A stretch of DNA of 64,000 bases from Venturia oleaginea. Lineage: Eukaryota > Ascomycota > Dothideomycetes > Venturiales > Venturiaceae. Made by a program: the position numbers and the translations under genes. Where the stretch lies: NCBI GenBank assembly GCA_013176395.1, contig JABMLP010000006.1, forward strand, positions 1,364,001-1,428,000, in the 5' to 3' direction. Shown here piece by piece: positions 1 to 11,300 of this stretch (its first letter is position 1; each line of letters begins with the position of its first letter). The notes below the pieces were generated by a model that worked only from the letters and a program-made list of their open reading frames with translations, had not been told where the DNA came from and ran no database searches.

Positions 1-228
1 TCTTCTAACTTTCGGCATGCATACCCTCCACCGGTCCTCAACTATCTTCCATAGCTTCTTTGATTGAACATTGCTTGGGTAATCGATCTTCAAGTTCCCC
101 CGTTTTGCAACAATCTGCTCAGCAGTGAAAGGTCGCTTTGTTTGTTTCCATCTGTCATCGGTCCACCACTTCTTCACGGCGGCGACTTCTGCCTGATATT
201 GTTGCTCTTCAGCGTCGAGAGAAGACAT
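1..228 (-). CDS. icl1: isocitrate lyase, N-terminal exon (partial)
   Basis: The glyoxylate-cycle enzyme that splits isocitrate into glyoxylate and succinate, peroxisomal in fungi. The minus strand opens at an ATG at 228 and reads 68 codons to position 25. They include WWTDDRWKQTKRPFTAEQIV and the block KRGNLKIDYPSN, the conserved N-terminus of fungal isocitrate lyases. After codon 68 (...EDRWR) the sequence becomes GTATGC, a good donor, so an intron starts at 24 and the rest of the gene lies off the left edge. The catalytic KKCGH region is therefore not seen. Identity rests on the N-terminal block only, but that block is very characteristic. Confidence 0.9.
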   Translation of the reverse strand, partial: MSSLDAEEQQYQAEVAAVKKWWTDDRWKQTKRPFTAEQIVAKRGNLKIDYPSNVQSKKLWKIVEDRWRVCMPKVRR

Positions 229-1549
229 GATTGCAATATCGACAAAAAAGGATTATTTGAAAAGGAAGAGCTAGACGTTCAAGGCTCTCAATTGATTCGA
301 ATAAAAGGGAGGTAGGTTCCCTTCAAGGTGGGGAAGCCATAGTATATAGAATATGACGACGGGCGAGCTTCATCCGCTGAAAGCACAGTCTCTGAAGTTC
401 GGGATAGCTCGGAGCCCCGGTGAAGCATGCTGGATCCAATGGGACTGGGTGACTACTGGTGTACCGGTTTTACATGACTGGATAGAGTCTCGATCCATCC
501 TCGGGCACAAGGGGAGACGAATGTTTTGCGTGACGGTCAAATTATGGTTTGGTCCTTTGAGCCGAGGGCACGAACTCTGTGGAGAAAGCTAGATGTGGCG
601 CTGCTCACGTGCCAGTGCAAAACTCTCTCCAAGATGGTCTAACAGCTTGCGTTAGGCCAAGGCTGGCGAGGTGAGGTAGTCTAACAACATAAGCCACCTT
701 GAAACCCACTCAGCTGCTTTTGATAGCCTGATGAAAGAGACCCAAATTCCAATTTTCAAAATGTCCCAGACGTTCAAGTTCAAGCATCTGGCGTTCGTGC
801 ATGAGGCTCGTACGGAGAATGGTCATCCGCTGGTGCATGGCAAAGATCACGGCCGGATAATCAAATACCGCACCGAGGCATTGCCCATCTTAGATCTTCT
901 GACAGGCTGTGGCTTCACATGGGATCGTGGAGAACGCATGCGTGAGTGCTCATGGAGCGGGAAAAGATCATCCGTTCAATCAAAACGTATCCGCTTGTGA
1001 CAGCTATTCAGGAATATATCGGGCATTCGAACTTAAGCTGCAGCATCTCCTTTTGAGAATGTTGACAACACCTTCCCCTCTTCCTCCATTGACCAGGACG
1101 ATAGACTCCCTGAGATCAAAACAAAGAGCGTCTCAACGTATCCGTCTCCCAGCAGCCTAACAGCGCTCACCACGCACACAGACATTTTTGAGGCAAGTCA
1201 TCCTGTCGCTATTTGCACAGCAATTTACAAAATCTTTGGCATTTTCGCCAATGCCATATTTGGTACAGAATCAGCCAGAGCAATAATGGCGGGAATTAAT
1301 ATGGTTTTTACCCATACAAGTCCACCATAGTAACCACCTTTACCTCCGGTCTCGCTACAGTAAGAATACATGAAGGGTGTTCCGCTTAGGATTATACCCA
1401 TCGGATTGATAGTGCAATATGAGTTCCCGGCTATTGAAGCATGGGCTTAATGCGAAACTTGCTGGTAACATGAGGATGTATGCAGAGATAACAAGGCGAG
1501 GAAAATTCGTTGGTAGAGAGGCTTGAATAATTGCCTTGTCCTGATGTGT
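229..1549. other. intergenic region upstream of isocitrate lyase
   Basis: About 1.3 kb between the isocitrate lyase start and the end of the DUF1365 gene. It should hold the isocitrate lyase promoter and the DUF1365 3' end. Short frames around 353-592 and 731-1160 have no recognisable similarity. The minus strand at 1225-1446 is open for 74 codons and reads like protein, but could not be tied to a gene (see findings). Confidence 0.6.
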
Positions 1550-3611
1550 CTAGTCTGTTCCCTTCAAATAGGCGAACACATGTACCAGACTCAGTAGGAG
1601 AAACTTCGGCAGGCTGGAGACGAGGCTGAACTGCGTATATTCCAAAGTAGTAGACAATGCCAGGTGTATCAAAAAGACACGAATTGAAAGATCAAGCAAG
1701 TCAACGAGAGGAGTGAACCCCATGGCAAATCTTTGAGAAAGAAAAAGTCGCATGCACTGCCGTCGATAAAGCCATGTCCGTCCACTTCGTTGGACAATGC
1801 GGTCCATTGGCGAGAAGGGCCTCATTCGGACGTCTTTAACTTTGATGACATTATTGTTTTGTTGAATGGACGGATATGTTGGTGAGCCCGGTGAACATCG
1901 GATCTTTCTGTGTGCATCCCACCGAAATTGGTTCAGAGGTGTAAGATACGTCTTCATGAAAGAAACATCGCGCTCACTTTTCAGGAGAAGTGTCAGAAGC
2001 TCCGGGCTTGACACCAGAATTGTTCGGTTTTTCTCATCAGTAAATAAGCCCTCGCGGTCGAATGCCTCAGATGTGTGGGCATAGAAAACGAATCTGCTGA
2101 AAAATGCTGGACTGAGGATCCGAATCTCGAGAGTTCTCGTGTCTCTGTCAGTACCATGACATTTTATTGAGGAGAAGCGTATTGGCTTGTTTCCGGAGGT
2201 TGGAGAGGTGTAGACGAGATCGAGATCAGCATCTGAATTATCTATCAGATAGTGTAGATATGCCATGAAGAAGGGCTCCAGGGAGCTAATACTAATGAGC
2301 TTCTAATCAGGTCCAAGATGATGAGTTACTTACACCTCAAGCGACGTTGCCATTCTTCCCAAACTAGTCGGCAGCACTTCTGGTCGCAGCCAAACGTGGA
2401 GCTTTCTTTGGAAGAAAAGATTGAAGGCTTCTTTAAGGATACGTGGGAATGTGAAGAAGCCAACCCAACCCCATCGCATCAAGAATCGAATGACACTCCA
2501 TAAGCCAGCAGTAGTCGGATCGATTGACTCACCATCAGAGAACACTCTGGCTATAATTTTGGCGTGCCCCTTCGAGGATTTCATCGCAATGGTGTTGTCG
2601 AAGTTTGGCGGCGACTTAGGATCGACAAATGCATCGGACGCAGTGAGAGAATAGAAGCCCTTGCGAGAATTGAAGGGTGAGACATGAAAGTCCTTGGCCC
2701 ATGAATTCTTGAACTTCTGAGTCGGTTCGGCCTGGATCCCGTCTGATCCAAACTCTTCGGTTGAAGTCGATCTTAAAAGATACATCCTTCTCTCATCAAA
2801 GGTATTATTGACCTCCAGCACCATCATGCTCAAATGATTCCCCTCGGTGTAGAGATACCAGAAGGACACTGGATTGAAAGAGTACCCCAAAATACGTGGG
2901 GCGGTGACAAGATAAGCATGATGCCAATCCGCACGATTCACCCCCTTGCGAAGTCAGACTATGATAGTGAACATTGGGGATGGATATCCGTACCTGAGTC
3001 TGAAGATACTCGGATAACTTGTCCTCTAAAGTTGTCTTAGTCGAATTTCTGTCCAGATAGTCCGAGCCTTGAACGTGTAACCAGCCTTTCTTCTTGACAC
3101 CCCCAACTGAGATGAGAGAGCCACAGTGTCCCTCAAAGCCAACGGGAACAGCTACTTGAAGGTATGAATAGGCAAATGAGTGCTTCTTCGGAAACACCCT
3201 GGTGTGTGTTGTGCGACTTGGTAGGATCCATGGGCGGTCTCCCGTGGCACACACTCTCTGTGATGCATGAGGCTGAATCAAGTTCCGTATGATAGCAAGA
3301 CTAGCCCCGCCAGTGACTATTGCTGTCAAAGAGTATATAGCATTTGTGAGGTTCCAAGGCACTGAAAGTGACAAAGTGGCAAACGCTTGGAAGATGCCCA
3401 AGCACCTCCAAAATAGAACGGCTGAAAGGATGACTGCATCTTGATTCCTTGTGGGATCATTGCGATCCCTTAACTTCCACAATAAGATCCAGATGGCGAT
3501 TGTTGAGAGAGTAAGCAAAATCGTGCTTTCAGGAGCCTTTGAAGAAAGGAAGCCTTGGAGATTTGTGTTTTCGAGGCTCATAGGTCTGGAAAAGGAGAAG
3601 AGCCATTGCAT
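1550..3611 (-). CDS. DUF1365-family membrane protein
   Basis: Three exons on the minus strand: 3611-2994, 2944-2334 and 2285-1550, with introns of 49 and 48 nt, giving 654 residues. The first exon has hydrophobic N-terminal segments, then the DUF1365 start (TRVFPKKHSFAYSYLQVAVP). The second exon carries YLVTAPRILGYSFNPVSFWY, the family's hallmark, and a later hydrophobic stretch GWVGFFTFPRI. Removing the introns joins LQTQ to GVNRADWHHAYLV and LEV to SLEPFFMAYL without a frame break. In bacteria DUF1365 genes often sit beside cyclopropane-fatty-acid synthase genes, which suggests a membrane-lipid link. The fungal function is unknown to me. The gene is divergent from HAS1 with only 194 bp between the two starts. 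The start ATG is at 3611. Confidence 0.8.
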
Positions 3612-3717
3612 TGCAGTCTCGATATAATATAGATGAAGTGATACTATGCAGAAGAAGAAAAGACGAGTTCAGAGACGCAACCGGCTACACAACACCGACC
3701 GCCTAGCGTGGGCTCGA

Positions 3718-3724
3718 CCAATCA
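3718..3724 (+). promoter_or_regulatory. CCAAT box in the DUF1365/HAS1 divergent promoter
   Basis: CCAATCA lies 82 nt before the HAS1 start and 107 nt before the DUF1365 start. It matches the core bound by the fungal HAP/AnCF complex, which acts in either orientation. Binding is inferred from the motif alone. Confidence 0.35.
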
Positions 3725-3805
3725 GAGTAAAGCAGGGTCCGACCCGCGAAAAAAGTTCAGAAGCCATTTTCAATACTAAGTCCAAGTCCATCTCTAATCC
3801 CAAGA

Positions 3806-5851
3806 ATGCCTGCACTCGCAACAATGGCGGAACCAATCACCACCCCCAAGACTGAAGAGTCGAAGAAGCGAAAGAGAAAGCATGGCAAGCCAGCCTCAAT
3901 GGCAGACGTTATAAAGCATGCCGCCGCAGACGATACCGTAGCTCGCGAAGCCAAACGCCAACGAAAAGAGGAGAGGAGGAGACTGAAGGAGGCTGAGAAG
4001 GCCAAGGAAATTGAGGATGTCGAAGAGCAGAATGAGGAAGAGAAAGAGAAGGTAACTGCTGAGCATATTCCACCCCCAGCAGAAGAGGAAGAAGAAGCAG
4101 AGGCTAAGGCAGAGGACGATGAAGAAGTCCAGGACAATACCGACGACTTGCCCTCCCAAAATGCTGTCTCACTACCAAACGTAGCAGAAGATCCGCTTCA
4201 CTTCAAAGAGTTGGGGCTAAGCGAAAAAAGCATGAAAGCAATCGATGGGATGGGCTTCGAAAAAATGACAGAAATCCAGACGAAAGCCATTCCTCCGCTC
4301 ATGGCAGGCAAAGATGTGTTGGGCGCCGCGAAGACAGGCTCGGGCAAAACTTTGGCATTCTTGATCCCAGCTGTGGAAATGCTATACTCTTTGCGCTTCA
4401 AGCCCAGAAACGGCACTGGCGTTATCATCGTGTCACCAACTCGAGAACTTGCGCTACAGATTTTCGGCGTCGCGCGCGAACTCATGGCAGAGCACAGCCA
4501 AACATACGGAATCGTCATTGGAGGCGCAAACAGAAGAGCAGAGGTTGAGAAGCTATCCAAGGGTGTGAACTTGCTTGTCGCGACTCCAGGACGTCTCCTT
4601 GATCACCTACAAAACACGCAAGGCTTTGTCTACAAGAATGTGCGGACACTGGTTATCGATGAAGCTGATCGAATTCTCGAAGTTGGGTTCGAAGATGAGA
4701 TGCGCCAGATCATCAAGATCCTTCCCAAAGAAGAGAGACAAACTTCTCTCTTCAGCGCAACGCAAACCACCAAAGTCGAAGACCTAGCACGGATATCGCT
4801 GCGACCAGGCCCACTATACATCGATGTCGACTACAGACAGGAACACAGCACAGTCGCCAATCTAGAGCAAGGCTACGTGATATGCGACTCCGATCTTCGA
4901 TTCCGCCTACTCTTCACATTCCTCAAGAAGCATCCTAAGAAGAAGATTATCGTGTTCTTCTCGAGCTGTAATTGTGTGGATTACTACTCGGAATTACTGA
5001 ACTACATCGATCTACCCGTCCTCGCCCTCCACGGAAAGCAAAAGCAACAGAAGCGCACGAATACATTTTTCGAGTTCTGCAATGCCGAGTCTGGAACTCT
5101 GATCTGCACAGACGTAGCAGCTCGAGGTCTTGATATCCCAGCTGTAGATTGGATTCTACAAGTCGACCCTCCAGATGATCCACGAGACTACATTCACAGA
5201 GTGGGACGAACGGCACGAGGCTCCAATGGCAAAGGACGCAGTTTGATTTTCCTACAACCATCTGAAGTCGGCTTCCTAAAGCATTTGAAGGAAGCAAGAG
5301 TGCCCCTCGTCGAATTTGAATTACCAGCAAAGAAAATCCTTAACATCCAAAGTCAACTCGAGAAACTAATCAACTCGAATTATTACCTCAATAAAGTAAG
5401 TTTTTCACACCTCGCTTACCTTATCCCCAGCCCCTTCTGCTTTACCTGATGAACAAACTTTGGTCCGTGTTTATGAGTGGCTTAAGACCCCGCATATGAG
5501 TCCATCCAAAGCGCTTGTCGCACTTCTGATACAGCTACACCTTTTATACCCTCTCCTCAGCCAAACTTTCTTCCCTAGATGGCTTACTAACGACCGTCTC
5601 TCAAGTCTGCAAAAGAAGGCTATCGCTCCTACCTCAACGCTTACGGCTCCCACTCCCTCCGCAGTGTCTTCGACATCCAGAAACTCGACCTCGTCAAACT
5701 CGCCAAATCATTTGGTTTCACGACGCCGCCTAGGGTCGATATTACTTTGGGAGCGAGTATGAGTAAGGATAAGAAGGGTGGGAGGAGAGCTTACGGCAAG
5801 CAAGAACCGCAGGGCAGTAAGTTTGGGGGGAAGAGAAGGGATCATGTTTGA
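3806..5851 (+). CDS. has1: ATP-dependent DEAD-box RNA helicase Has1
   Basis: Nucleolar helicase needed for 40S and 60S ribosome maturation (DDX18 family). Exons are 3806-5395 and 5606-5851, joined after NYYLNK to [10 protein letters not shown], giving 611 residues. The 210-nt intron is long for this window and has an exact ACTAAC branch site at about 5587. Visible motifs in order: Q-motif region [11 protein letters not shown], Walker [10 protein letters not shown] (near residue 176), [19 protein letters not shown] (from residue 285), SAT, a [11 protein letters not shown] block and HRVGRTARG. The first ~120 residues are a charged Lys/Glu-rich extension, and the tail has the family's [12 protein letters not shown] and a basic end. 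An alternative start is the ATG at 3824. Confidence 0.96.
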
Positions 5852-8388
5852 GTATAGCCAGACGGGGAGATGGTGCAAAGTCTGATATTGGAGAATCGCG
5901 TTTCAGAGGGGTTCGAGTAGCCAATCTTGTGTCCTCGGCGACATGATCGTACCAAGATGATGCTGGACTTTGTCATTTCATGTTGGCGTTATGATCATTT
6001 GGGAAATGGTATGGGCAAATATCGCGTTGGGAAATGTTGGCGCCCGAGATTCGAGTGGTTACCTCACGTAATCTACCTACGTCACCTTTCTCCACGATTC
6101 ACGTATTCTTCGTCCTCAATTGATCACCAGTTCGCCCAGGGTGGAAAACTTGAGTTCGCATACGCATACTAGTATCTTGGAAACCCCCGTGTTAAGAATC
6201 GTCATATCTAATCATTGTTCTCTTCCAAGGCTTCAAGTCTTCAGCCTTGGTCCTGTGATTGCTAGCTCCGCGATTGATACCTCAGTGCAAGATTCCATGA
6301 AGGTTTGCTCGACCATACGTATCAATACTACGATGATCCTGTGCATTTGATATTTTTTCTCTCATCTTCAGAACGAACGATATTGATGAATTTTTGGCAA
6401 AAACGTTGTGAAAGATTACCAGAAGTTTAGCGATATTCGTCTCAATCTAGGCACCGTCAACTGTCTTGTATGAAAAATAGAGGAGCTTCGAATAGGCGAC
6501 CTCGTGCAGGTCTTCAAAAAATCCGGAGTGCGCTGTAAGAAGTCTAAGTTAAGACTTGATTAGCATAAACTCTGGATTTATTTTGCACCATTGGGCAGGC
6601 AAGAAAAAGTGGCTGGTCATAACTATGGGATATTTTCTTTGATGGGGACGAGCCGAGTCGTCGTTTTGATGAGCAAAGTGGAAGTCGTAATCACAGTAGA
6701 GGTCATAACTGTCAGGACTCATGGAGAAAACTGTGCCAACTAAGCCAAAAAGACTGCACGACGAGCAACTGCTCGTATGCCTGCGGTATTCAATACATAT
6801 GCCTGACAATAAGAGTCTTCAGTCCTTGTGTTTGGAGGTGGTTTGCGATGGCAACTGCATGACACTTGCCTTGACAATGCAGCCAGTTGCCGAGAGAACG
6901 TGTGACTGGAAGAACTCGTGGCTCGTCGTTCCTGCATCAAAGATGCATCAAAGATGGTCAGTATTTGGCTTGACTGTATGCAATGCAGAGTCGTGCATTG
7001 GGTGAGCAACCTCAACACTGCCCGCATCACCACGCCTTCTTTTCCCCTCTCAACAGGCGCAGCTAAGCGCATCCGAGTAAAACGGGGCTCGTGATCGTGG
7101 AGAGCGTGCGCTGCATTCTTCGACGTTGAATGAGTGAGCCAGATGCTGGCAGCACATCGCATAATGCCTCTTGTTCATTCTGCACAGATAGGGATTTTGG
7201 TAAGTGCGATGAGTTGGCATTCTGGAGCGTTTGGGGCATCTGCCAATCAGATTGCCAAAGAGCACAGTTGCAAGGTGTTGATCCTGGGAAGATTCTTCCG
7301 GGACGGTGCGTGTATGGAGCGTGAGCCCGCAACCTGGCGGAACACAGTTAATCATAGGCCCTGCTGCTGGGATCATCTTGATGGCGAACTGCTGGTGCGT
7401 TAGCAATCGGTGTGCGAGTTACTTGGACGTGTAGCGAATGAGAAGCAGGGCAGAATGGCGAAAAGTCGTGCGGACATGCGAGTGGCTCAGCAGAGCACGC
7501 AGCTGGCGGTAGACTTGTTGTCAGTTGAGGGACGGCCAATACCTCGGTCTCCACAGCTGAAAGAACTGACCGGTACTGCTAGAGAGCGGACAGGCGAGGG
7601 AGTTTTCACATTTTATCGTGGAGGTTGGTAACGTTGCAGGAGGCTGGGTGACGGCGAGTTGTATATGACGCTTTGTGCGTTGAATCCTCTTTCAGCAACG
7701 CAGAGTACCCGGAACTAGACACATTGGATGCTTCTGGTTGCAGATTCGCAGGTGTTATGCCCATTCCAGCAGCCTATCACCGTGTTTGACATCCAAGTCG
7801 AATCATTACGTCCTTTTTCTCAAGGCTGAGTGGCTGGTGTGATCCCCAACTAGCCTCTCCTCAACTCTGCTTCCCCCGGCCAACACCCTTGTGCCTCAAC
7901 TTCTCTATCACTGCGCGCTCCTCAGTCGCTCCCTCTTCGAAGCTGAACGCCAATATTTTCCGACATAGTGTGTGCTGGGGACCATTACTGCCCTTATTCT
8001 TCCTATCTACTCTATCTTGTCGCCTTCTTGGCGCAGGCTTCAGTGAGGGGAATCTCTGACCCGCAAACCTCAGCCCGGCTTCGTCAACAAATCAATTGCC
8101 AGGCCATTTCGACCACCTCACAATCGCCGTATGTCGCACGCTGCATAGGCAAACCAGTTGCGCTCAAACTCACTCCGTTGCCAGATACAATTGGAGGATT
8201 GCCTTTAGCATTTGGCGACAAGACGCTCGTTGCTGCGCCCACCAGCACCCTCTGCTCAGCCCAATCGCTCGCTGCAAGCCATTTCACCAGCCTGACGAGT
8301 ACTTCCAGGCTCTGCAGAACTCCCTCACTACGTACACTCATCCGCCGCTCATGTCGACACTCTTCCTAGTGCTTTGAAGAGCTTTACG
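5852..8388. other. 2.5-kb intergenic region upstream of the disordered-protein gene
   Basis: This is the longest gene-poor stretch in the window. A pyrimidine-rich tract at about 7850-7935 looks like the transcription-start/leader region of the gene at 8389. Short frames at 6721-7005 and on both strands around 7050-7630 show no family resemblance and no matching splice partners. The stretch 6380-6450 has a diverged match to 18520-18590 (see findings). Confidence 0.5.
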
Positions 8389-11300
8389 ATGGGGGCAGAC
8401 TCTCGTCGACCTCCTCCTCTACCTGCACCCACGGACATCTCCTCGAGCGCAATTGGCGACACCACCGACGATTTGGCCACCGACGTCTCGCGCCGTACCG
8501 ATCGCACGTCCTACACCATACCGGAAGACGGAGAACCCGTCACCATATCCACCAAGAAGACTCGAGACCAGAAGGACCTGTCGCAAACCTCACTGCTTAT
8601 CGAATACTTCGAAGCCTCCAGATCAGGCACGGGTGTTCACTCCCGCCCCAGTGTCCGAGTTCGTGTAACACCATCTGGATCAAAGAAAAATAGGAGTTCA
8701 GGCGATCATATTCAAGTCACCGAAGTGGGAAAGAACAGAAAACCATCATACACTCGGCGCATCTCTCTTCCGAAACCCGACGAACCTTTGATCCCTGGCG
8801 AATTCTCTGACTCTGGATCCGAGCGAAACCCTGTCGAGATCGAAGTCTTGCAAAACCTCAGCGACCTTTCACAATACGATCAGTCTCAGAACCCATTGAT
8901 CAATTTGGGCTCAGACGTCTCGTCTATGCCCCCGGAGTCCAACGTTGGTAGCAAATTGGCATTTCGAGACCCACGGGAGGCATACACCACTACTGAGGAA
9001 CGACGAGACACTGCAGATATGGCTACATTGAAGGCGCCCGCCCGCCAACGAAGCTTAAGCCGAGAGCGTCTTGTACAAAAGGCATTAAAGAAGGTTCAAG
9101 AAGGACAAAGCACTTCGAAGGAGTTGAGCGGGAAGCACAAAAGCTCTAGCAGACGCAGCAGCCGAAGCGAAGGAAGCAATCAGTATGTGGTTGACGAAGC
9201 GGTGAGATCACCAAAATCACGCTCGACCAAACACCGTGACGATGACCACCTTGGAAGCGGCATACAAACATCAGAAATCAGCGCATTGAGTGACAGATCT
9301 GCTGGTCAGACGTCTGTGCGGTCTGGTGTGTCTGGCGTTTCTGGCGTTTCTGGCGCATCCTCCATCAACAATCCAAAGCTCTTGAACGCGGTCGAAGATG
9401 CTATCAAGCGGTTGATCCTACCTGAGTTGACTGCAGTTAAAGAAGAGCAGGCACGCCAGAAAAATCGAATGAAGTTTGACGACATCACTCGAGACTCGAT
9501 GGCACCAGTTGGCTCACGTGAAAATCTACGTGTCGAGCGCAGAGTCTCCAAATCCTCTAGCTCGCCCAATATCGCTGTAAAGCCAGCGATTATCAGCGAT
9601 GATCGTGGAGTCATAGTGCCCAGCGATACAATCCGAAGAAAGAAATCTCGCCAGTCGAGTCGAGGATCTGAAAAGAGTCACGATACAGCTATTCGAGAGG
9701 AGTCCACTCACCGGAAGAGCAGCAGGGAAAAGCGGCATTCTGGGAAAGACGCTGCTGCTGCTGCCATTGTGGGTGGAGGGCTGACATACGCGGCACTGAG
9801 ACACCACGATTCCATCTCTAGCCTTGGCGACGAACCAGTGCGTGAGCGTCGGAAAAAGCGGAGCAAAAGCCGTCCTCGAAGTCAAAGAACCAGTGTTTCT
9901 GAAAGCATTGACGTGTCACCTCGAAAGGGCACAATGGCAAAGGGTGTCCCACCACTTCCTATGCAAAGCGCTCTGGGCACCAATACCGAGCTTACATATG
10001 CCACTCGAGAATCAATTCAATCAGCTGAAACTGATCGACCGGTTTCCCGATCGTCGGTAAGCAATGTTACACCCGTTCGTGAAATACGGGAAGTGTCCAG
10101 GGGATCTGCCCGCCATGTCATATCTCCAGAACCTTCGACGCCAACAAAATCGATGACACCAAGCTCAATGAAGCGTGGACTAGGGACCCACCACGACAAT
10201 TCGGGAGACCTGAGTCCTCTCAGTACTCGAAGCACGAAGAGTGAGAAGAGTGAAAACACGATCTCAGAAAAAGCAAAATCGGCTGGTCTGGCTGCTGCTG
10301 GCCTGGGAGGTGCTGCACTTCTGCACCAGAACAGTAAAAACAGAGAGCTGACGCCAAATCGAAACATGAGCCCGGCCCAGAGTGCTGCCAGCTATCGTGA
10401 TGAGGTGGAGGAGCAAGTCGAGCATGAGCGCATCCGATCCATCAAGAGTGGTGGATCTCTGACCTCCAGCCGACAACCCCATAAGAAGATATCTAATATC
10501 TCGATTGATTCTATTTCTTCCACTCAGACCACAAACCTGGCCAAGTCCAAGAAGCGGCCCGAGGGCATCAGTCTGGAGCGTGGGTTCGAAGTTCTTCCGG
10601 AAGACAAGTACTCACCAGAAACCCCAACAGGTGATGTGGATCAATGGCTAGCACGCGAGCACGAAGAGAACGAGCGCTACCGCCACCAATTGGAGGAGGA
10701 AAGCCAAATTGGATCTTTTCTGGTAGACCACCGACGAGATACTCAGTTCACAGACGACAGCATGATGTATGAAGATAGGGACAAAGCGCTTTTGGAAGGT
10801 CAAAACTACCTCTCAGTCGGAGCCAACCCGGATTATGTCAGCACTCCTGTTGCAGTGGAATCAGCTGTTGCCTCGTTGCACGATCCTTCTCTGCTCAGCA
10901 GTATTCAATCATCCCAGATGACTGGCTCCGCAGGAGTTCAATCGGCATCCACTACACTCAACATCGACACGGCTGTTTCAGGTCTTCAAAATCCAACTTC
11001 AAGCAAGGAACGGTGGGAGGCAATCAGAGACCAAGCCATCGCCAATGTTCGACAGACTGCCAGCACTGTATCTCCTCGTCAAAGCGATGCATCTGGCGAT
11101 CGGTACCCCGTTATGGGAGCCAGTGCTCTTCCACTCGCCGACGAGCCAATGCCAGAGATTGGCCATGGCCTCGACGACGCTTCAGACGTTACCACGAACC
11201 CATCCATTATTCAAGGCCCAATTGGAGGACTGAATCATGGAGACCGTTCTCACTGGCCCTATGAGCCGACCCCCAACATGGCAAATGGAAAGATATCCTC

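Noticed and set aside
7050..7631. Several overlapping frames on both strands
   Set aside because: They overlap each other without any coding bias I can see.
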